Shown here: positions 58,412 to 62,000 of the stretch, in pieces | How the letters are laid out: every line of letters starts with the position of its first letter | How positions within the stretch are numbered: the stretch's first letter is position 1 | Source: Gnetum montanum | Lineage: Eukaryota > Streptophyta > Gnetopsida > Gnetales > Gnetaceae | Direction: 5' to 3' | NCBI GenBank assembly: GCA_015680685.1 | Contig: MNCI01030970.1 | Location: 128,987 to 190,986, forward strand | DNA length: 62,000 nt | The notes under the pieces: model-generated | The model's input: the letters and a program-made list of their open reading frames with translations, nothing else | Told to the model about the DNA's origin: nothing | Databases searched by the model: none | Made by a program: the position numbers and the translations under genes

Positions 58412-59043
58412 TTCAGGGGTAAGAAGAAGGGGGGGACTTGGAAGAAGACATTGATACTACACTTTGGAAGGTTACTAGCTAGCACTTGGGATCTCACTTG
58501 GAGACACACTTTGGATTCTGGGAAGAGCTTGTAAGAAGATTTGTAAAAGATTTCTTATAAGATGGCTTGCTAAAAAAAAGATTTCAGCCTCTTTGTCATA
58601 GTCCTGTGAGTTATGTTTTATTTTTATTTTATTTAAATTGTCTAGCTAGTGGTTTAGATAGTATCATCCTTCGCAAATAATTTTGGGATTTTTAGATTGC
58701 TCTTATTGTTCTTGTTGCATGATAGAAAATTTCTATTAAAATTTTGCCATAGAAGCGCTTGTGTTTGAAAGCCTTAAGAGCATTTTAGTAGCGAATTTGA
58801 TTATTGTGCAACGTATAAGAACCGATATTGGGATTGTTGTAAGAGAGCCTCTATTTTTAGTCAAGCCGTTGAACGATTCAATAGTCAAGAGAGTTCAGAA
58901 AATCTTTGGTATTTTGATGGGACTAGAATAGCTTTATTTTATCTTTAAAGTGAGTCTTCATGGTATTTCAATCAAAAATTGTCAAGTATTTTGAAGGTTC
59001 TATTGAATGAAATTGTTGACATCCATTATCTAGCCAAAATGGA

Positions 59044-61040
59044 GGCTCATTTTCAATGATTTGCAAATAGATTAGAGGACTTCTAGGATCAGAGAATTTT
59101 CTAGGAAGATGGCCAGCTTTGATCTAATCGGTGATGTCATGAGTCAACATAACAATGTGCGTTGGTGCGGTTTTTGATTTGGAGTCTTAAAGATTCCAAT
59201 AATAATGAGGCACTTGGATGACTAGTGACTTGTTATTGTAAAAACTTGTTTAGGTTGTTGGTTCTAAAGAAAGGTCTCTTCTTTGATCGATTGTTCAAAC
59301 CAACTCTAGGTTGAAAGTTAACCCTTCTAGCATTACATTGCTATGACTAAGTAGGAAGCTTGCCCTGCATAGTTGGAGTAGGTGGTAATGGAGCTGAGAG
59401 TGGAAGAGATGTGGACAAATGAGAAGGATAGTTTGCATGTGGAGAATCAACCCTAAGAGAAAAAGCTCTATAGTACTGGGGGGTCTAGTAATGAGGCTAA
59501 AGAGTGACATGACTAGTAGAGTCACATGGGAATATCAGCTACTACACATAATATCCATATGGATTAGGTTGATGGTAAGGGTATTCTTGTCGTGGTGGTG
59601 GCATTTCCCATGATTGTGGGTGTTGCCACTATTGATATTTTTCATTTGGTTGTGGTAGATCACCACTTGGATAATATGTCAGGGGTTGGTGGAACTTCCT
59701 TGGATTACCTTCAGGATAAGGTAACCTTCTGGGTGTTTGTCTTCTATTTAATCATGGGTTGAGTGCATTCACCCCAGATTCTTGCAGATGTGATACTATT
59801 GGACAACATCCCTTAGGATGATCATATTGACAAATTTCACATCTGTCATCACTATCTGTGTCTAAATCCACAACCTAGTTAATGATCACAACCTTGCTCT
59901 TACCTTTATTATTTTTATATTTAGTTTCTTTCTTCTCCCTTCTCTCCTAATCACTACTTTGTTCCCTAGACTCTTCTACTATTTTTAGGATAGTTTGAAA
60001 CTTGTCATCTAGGAAAATCCACATTTGATCTACCTTTGTTGATACCTCTGATGTAAATTTTTGAATGGGAAACGTCTTTTTATTCACCATCTCTTCAAGT
60101 GCTGACTCTTCTTCATTTTCACAAAATCTAATTTCCTTCTTTTGGAGGGAAGGATCTCTATTGTACTTCTCTACACTTTCTCTTTTCCTCAACTTGCATT
60201 CCTACTTGGCAACTTGCTCCAACAATATTTGTATTTGGTGGGCTTTAAGCTCGGATAGCCTTTCTTGGGCATAGGTCCCAAGGGTTCTTCGCATTTCATA
60301 CCTAAGCCCATCTACAAGATGGTGTAGTTGTTACATTTGGGAGTAACCATGCCTAGGGAAATGATGTAATAAAGTATAATATCAACTCATGGTAGCATCC
60401 AAGGGTTCATGTCCTCCCTGTTTCCATCCTTGGATTTTCTTATGCAAGTTGGACCCTTGGGAGTATGTTTGATACTTATCATTGAATAACTCTAACATGG
60501 TACTCCATCGATGAATGAATTCTAGTTCAAAGGATTGGTACCAGCTTTTCACTTCCTTGATCAATATCCATGGGAATAACTTTAATTTTTGCCACTCATT
60601 TTCTATGTTTTTCCATGCACATGCATCATAGAATGCTTGTAAATGATTTTGAGAATCAGCATTGTCACCCCCTTCAAATTATGGGATATTGGTCATATCT
60701 AGTTTTTTGATCCTACTATCTTTTTGGTGCCTTGTTGGGATCTTAACGGCCTTGATTATATCTAACATACTTTGGGTAGTGAGTAGGGGTTCATCGTGAT
60801 CCTGTTGTCTATGATGTCTATGATGCCTGCATTGTTCCCTACTCTCCCTTCTTTCATGATGTGTTTCCTTAGAATGCCCTCACCCCCTTTCCTTACTATT
60901 ATGTCGATGAATTTTATCTTTCCTATCCTTATCCTCATGGTCTCATCTTTTGCTATTGTAATTAGAACTTGAAGAAGAGGAAGAAGAAGATAACAAAACC
61001 TGGTACCGTGAGTTGATCCTACTCAATGCACAAATAACAA
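59044..61040 (-). pseudogene. Element F protease remnant and gag, broken
   Basis: Resumes inside the protease region at the equivalent of 12,611 in A, upstream of the active site in the protein, so the catalytic motif is lost. The gag C-terminal part with the MTLLVMSLFSL shadow region lies at 59,295-59,525. The charged helical stretch (KEIRFCENEEESALEEMVNK) is at 59,947-60,192, and the central capsid-like part at 60,280-60,760. The gag N-terminus seen in A at 14,780-15,240 is largely missing: the text jumps at about 61,000 to the PBS side, an internal deletion of about 0.7 kb relative to A. Confidence 0.75.
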
Positions 61041-61043
61041 AAT

Positions 61044-61060
61044 TCCAGGCAATGATTCCA
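61044..61060 (-). promoter_or_regulatory. PBS of element F (tRNA-Asp type, strongly decayed)
   Basis: The plus strand reads TCCAGGCAATGATTCCA at the expected place one base before the LTR. Only the position and a GGCAA core support it. Confidence 0.5.
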
Positions 61061-61061
61061 A

Positions 61062-61629
61062 TGATGAGAGGTAAGGTACCCCTACACCCAACCATATGAA
61101 TACGAGCATTCACACGCAATTTGATCGAACTTCAAGAATTAACTACTTATGCACTAACATAGAACAATGATGAGTTGTGCAATCATTAACTTCCCAAGCT
61201 TACTTGTAAGGTGGAATAGTATGGTTAAGAAAACTTGAGGTATATGATTTTTATATCTCCTTTTATATTTTATCTTTAACTCTCCTAAGTGTGTACAATG
61301 AAAAGATTTCATTAACTAATGAATTTCACAACTTCAACAATAACCAAATCCTAACACTAGCATCTGTTCCTACTCTCTGGACACATCCTAAACTAGTGTG
61401 ACACTACTGGGATTACCAAATGCTAGTTGTTACTAGGGTACCAAGTTTTCCACATATGCTTGGAGTGGTCGTGCTAAGTGGACTAATGTGTTGATAATTA
61501 ATCACTCTATAAAAGCAACATTAACTAAGCTATTGAAAGCATCAGATAACAGTAAATAGCATTAACTAAGAGTAAATAACATTAAACATAATAAATAATA
61601 TTCAAAGTAATAACTAATCTAGTTTGAAT
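61062..61629 (-). repeat. 5' LTR of element F, L1 type, truncated at an L2 junction
   Basis: 568 bp of L1 from TGATGAGAGGTAAGG to AGTTTGAAT. It then joins an L2 LTR at the same base as in element A (15,949/15,950). Confidence 0.85.
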
Positions 61630-62000
61630 TGATGAGTAGTGAGGTATCCCTATGCTCAACAATTCGAATACGAGTGTCCATGCATGATCTGGTTGAATTC
61701 CAAGGACTAAGTTCTTATGCACCTTTATGGAACAAGAATGGGTTGATCAATCATTATCTTCCCAAGCTTACTTGTATGTCACGATTGTATGGTTAAGTAA
61801 ACTTAAGGCATATGATTTTTATATTTTTTGTGTTTTTATGTCCTACTACTAATAAGGGAGGAGAGAGATAACTAAGTAACTAATTTAATTTGACTACTTA
61901 TTAACTAGGCTCTAATTGATCCTAATACCAATATCTATTCTCACTTGTTGTACACATCCTGAACCAGTGCAACACTATTGGGATTACCAAACGCTGATCA
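61630..62000 (-). repeat. L2 LTR, cut by the window end
   Basis: Starts TGATGAGTAGTGAGG and follows L2 (compare 15,950 and 24,432) to the last base of the window. By analogy with 15,950 it would be the 3' LTR of an element B-like copy lying beyond the window. Confidence 0.8.

Larger units (their letters stand above)
56019..59043. other. Non-LTR island interrupting element F
   Basis: 3 kb with different composition and no similarity to the rest of the window. It holds a PPR remnant (56,628-56,870). At 58,050-59,030 lies a promoter-like part with short repeats (CCACTTGGCAA, TCTATGGTGG) and a TATA box (CCTTATAAAAAGGC, about 58,398-58,411). The plus-strand frames at 57,151-57,521 have no family resemblance. 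The left edge starts TGTTGGCACATTTTGG. Near the right edge is TTGTTGACATCCATT; neither pairs as an inverted repeat. The right part could be a solo LTR of another family. Confidence 0.55.

Noticed and set aside
56019-59043. Terminal inverted repeats of a DNA transposon at the island edges (TGTTGGCACATT... and TTGTTGACATCC...)
   Set aside because: The two words are similar in direct and not in inverted orientation, and no target-site duplication is visible.

Overview
The window reads as repeat-rich nuclear DNA of a seed plant with a large genome. A gymnosperm is plausible but cannot be proven from this sequence. Nearly everything is decayed Ty3/gypsy LTR retrotransposon. I see no intact host gene, no RNA gene and no bacterial feature. 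Two lineages are present. The first is Athila-like, mostly on the minus strand: its primer-binding sites (PBS) match the 3' end of plant tRNA-Asp, its RT has an FMDD box, and its LTRs start TGATGAG and end CATCA. The second is Tat/Ogre-like, on the plus strand: it has two RNase H domains, a YVDD RT box and long LTRs starting TGAAACACC. Names A, B, C, H, E, G and F below are local labels. L1, L2 and L3 are three related Athila-type LTR subtypes.

Layout. 1-905: GC- and pyrimidine-rich stretch of unknown origin. 1,150-3,285: minus-strand decayed ORF of unknown family joined to a gag piece (element H). 3,293-7,785: a 4.5 kb block X that is repeated at 25,097-29,571. 6,254-15,949: element A, a nearly full-length but broken Athila-like element. 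15,950-21,877: element B, a truncated relative. 21,878-25,218: C, a short LTR-bounded unit with no pol and mismatched LTRs. 29,655-31,508: the gag start, PBS and LTR of H, so H appears split by about 26 kb of nested DNA. 31,509-49,422: element E, about 18 kb, Tat/Ogre-like. 48,377-53,617: element G, of a related subfamily, which shares an LTR with E and is truncated after protease. 53,618-56,018 and 59,044-61,629: element F, a close relative of A, interrupted by a 3 kb island with a PPR gene remnant. The window ends inside another L2 LTR.

The most interesting feature lies inside E. Between protease (ends 37,368) and RT (opens about 43,264) is a 6 kb stretch that, by position, matches the intron known in Ogre elements. 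On its minus strand I can trace an antisense gene of six exons (42,329 to 38,128, about 1,075 codons). Its GT-AG junctions agree in phase, a TATA-like box lies upstream and an AATAAA downstream. Exon 2 resembles the FCP1/NIF-type HAD phosphatase fold. Later exons carry a globular region, an acidic stretch and a helical tail. The frame is broken mostly by TAG codons, as expected from deamination of methylated CAG. Three short-unit tandem arrays sharing a TAAACTAGC-like core lie at both edges of this gene and downstream of integrase.

The history implied is nested insertion, ectopic recombination between LTR subtypes, and at least one segmental duplication (block X, and the identical L1-L2 junctions at 15,950 and 61,630).
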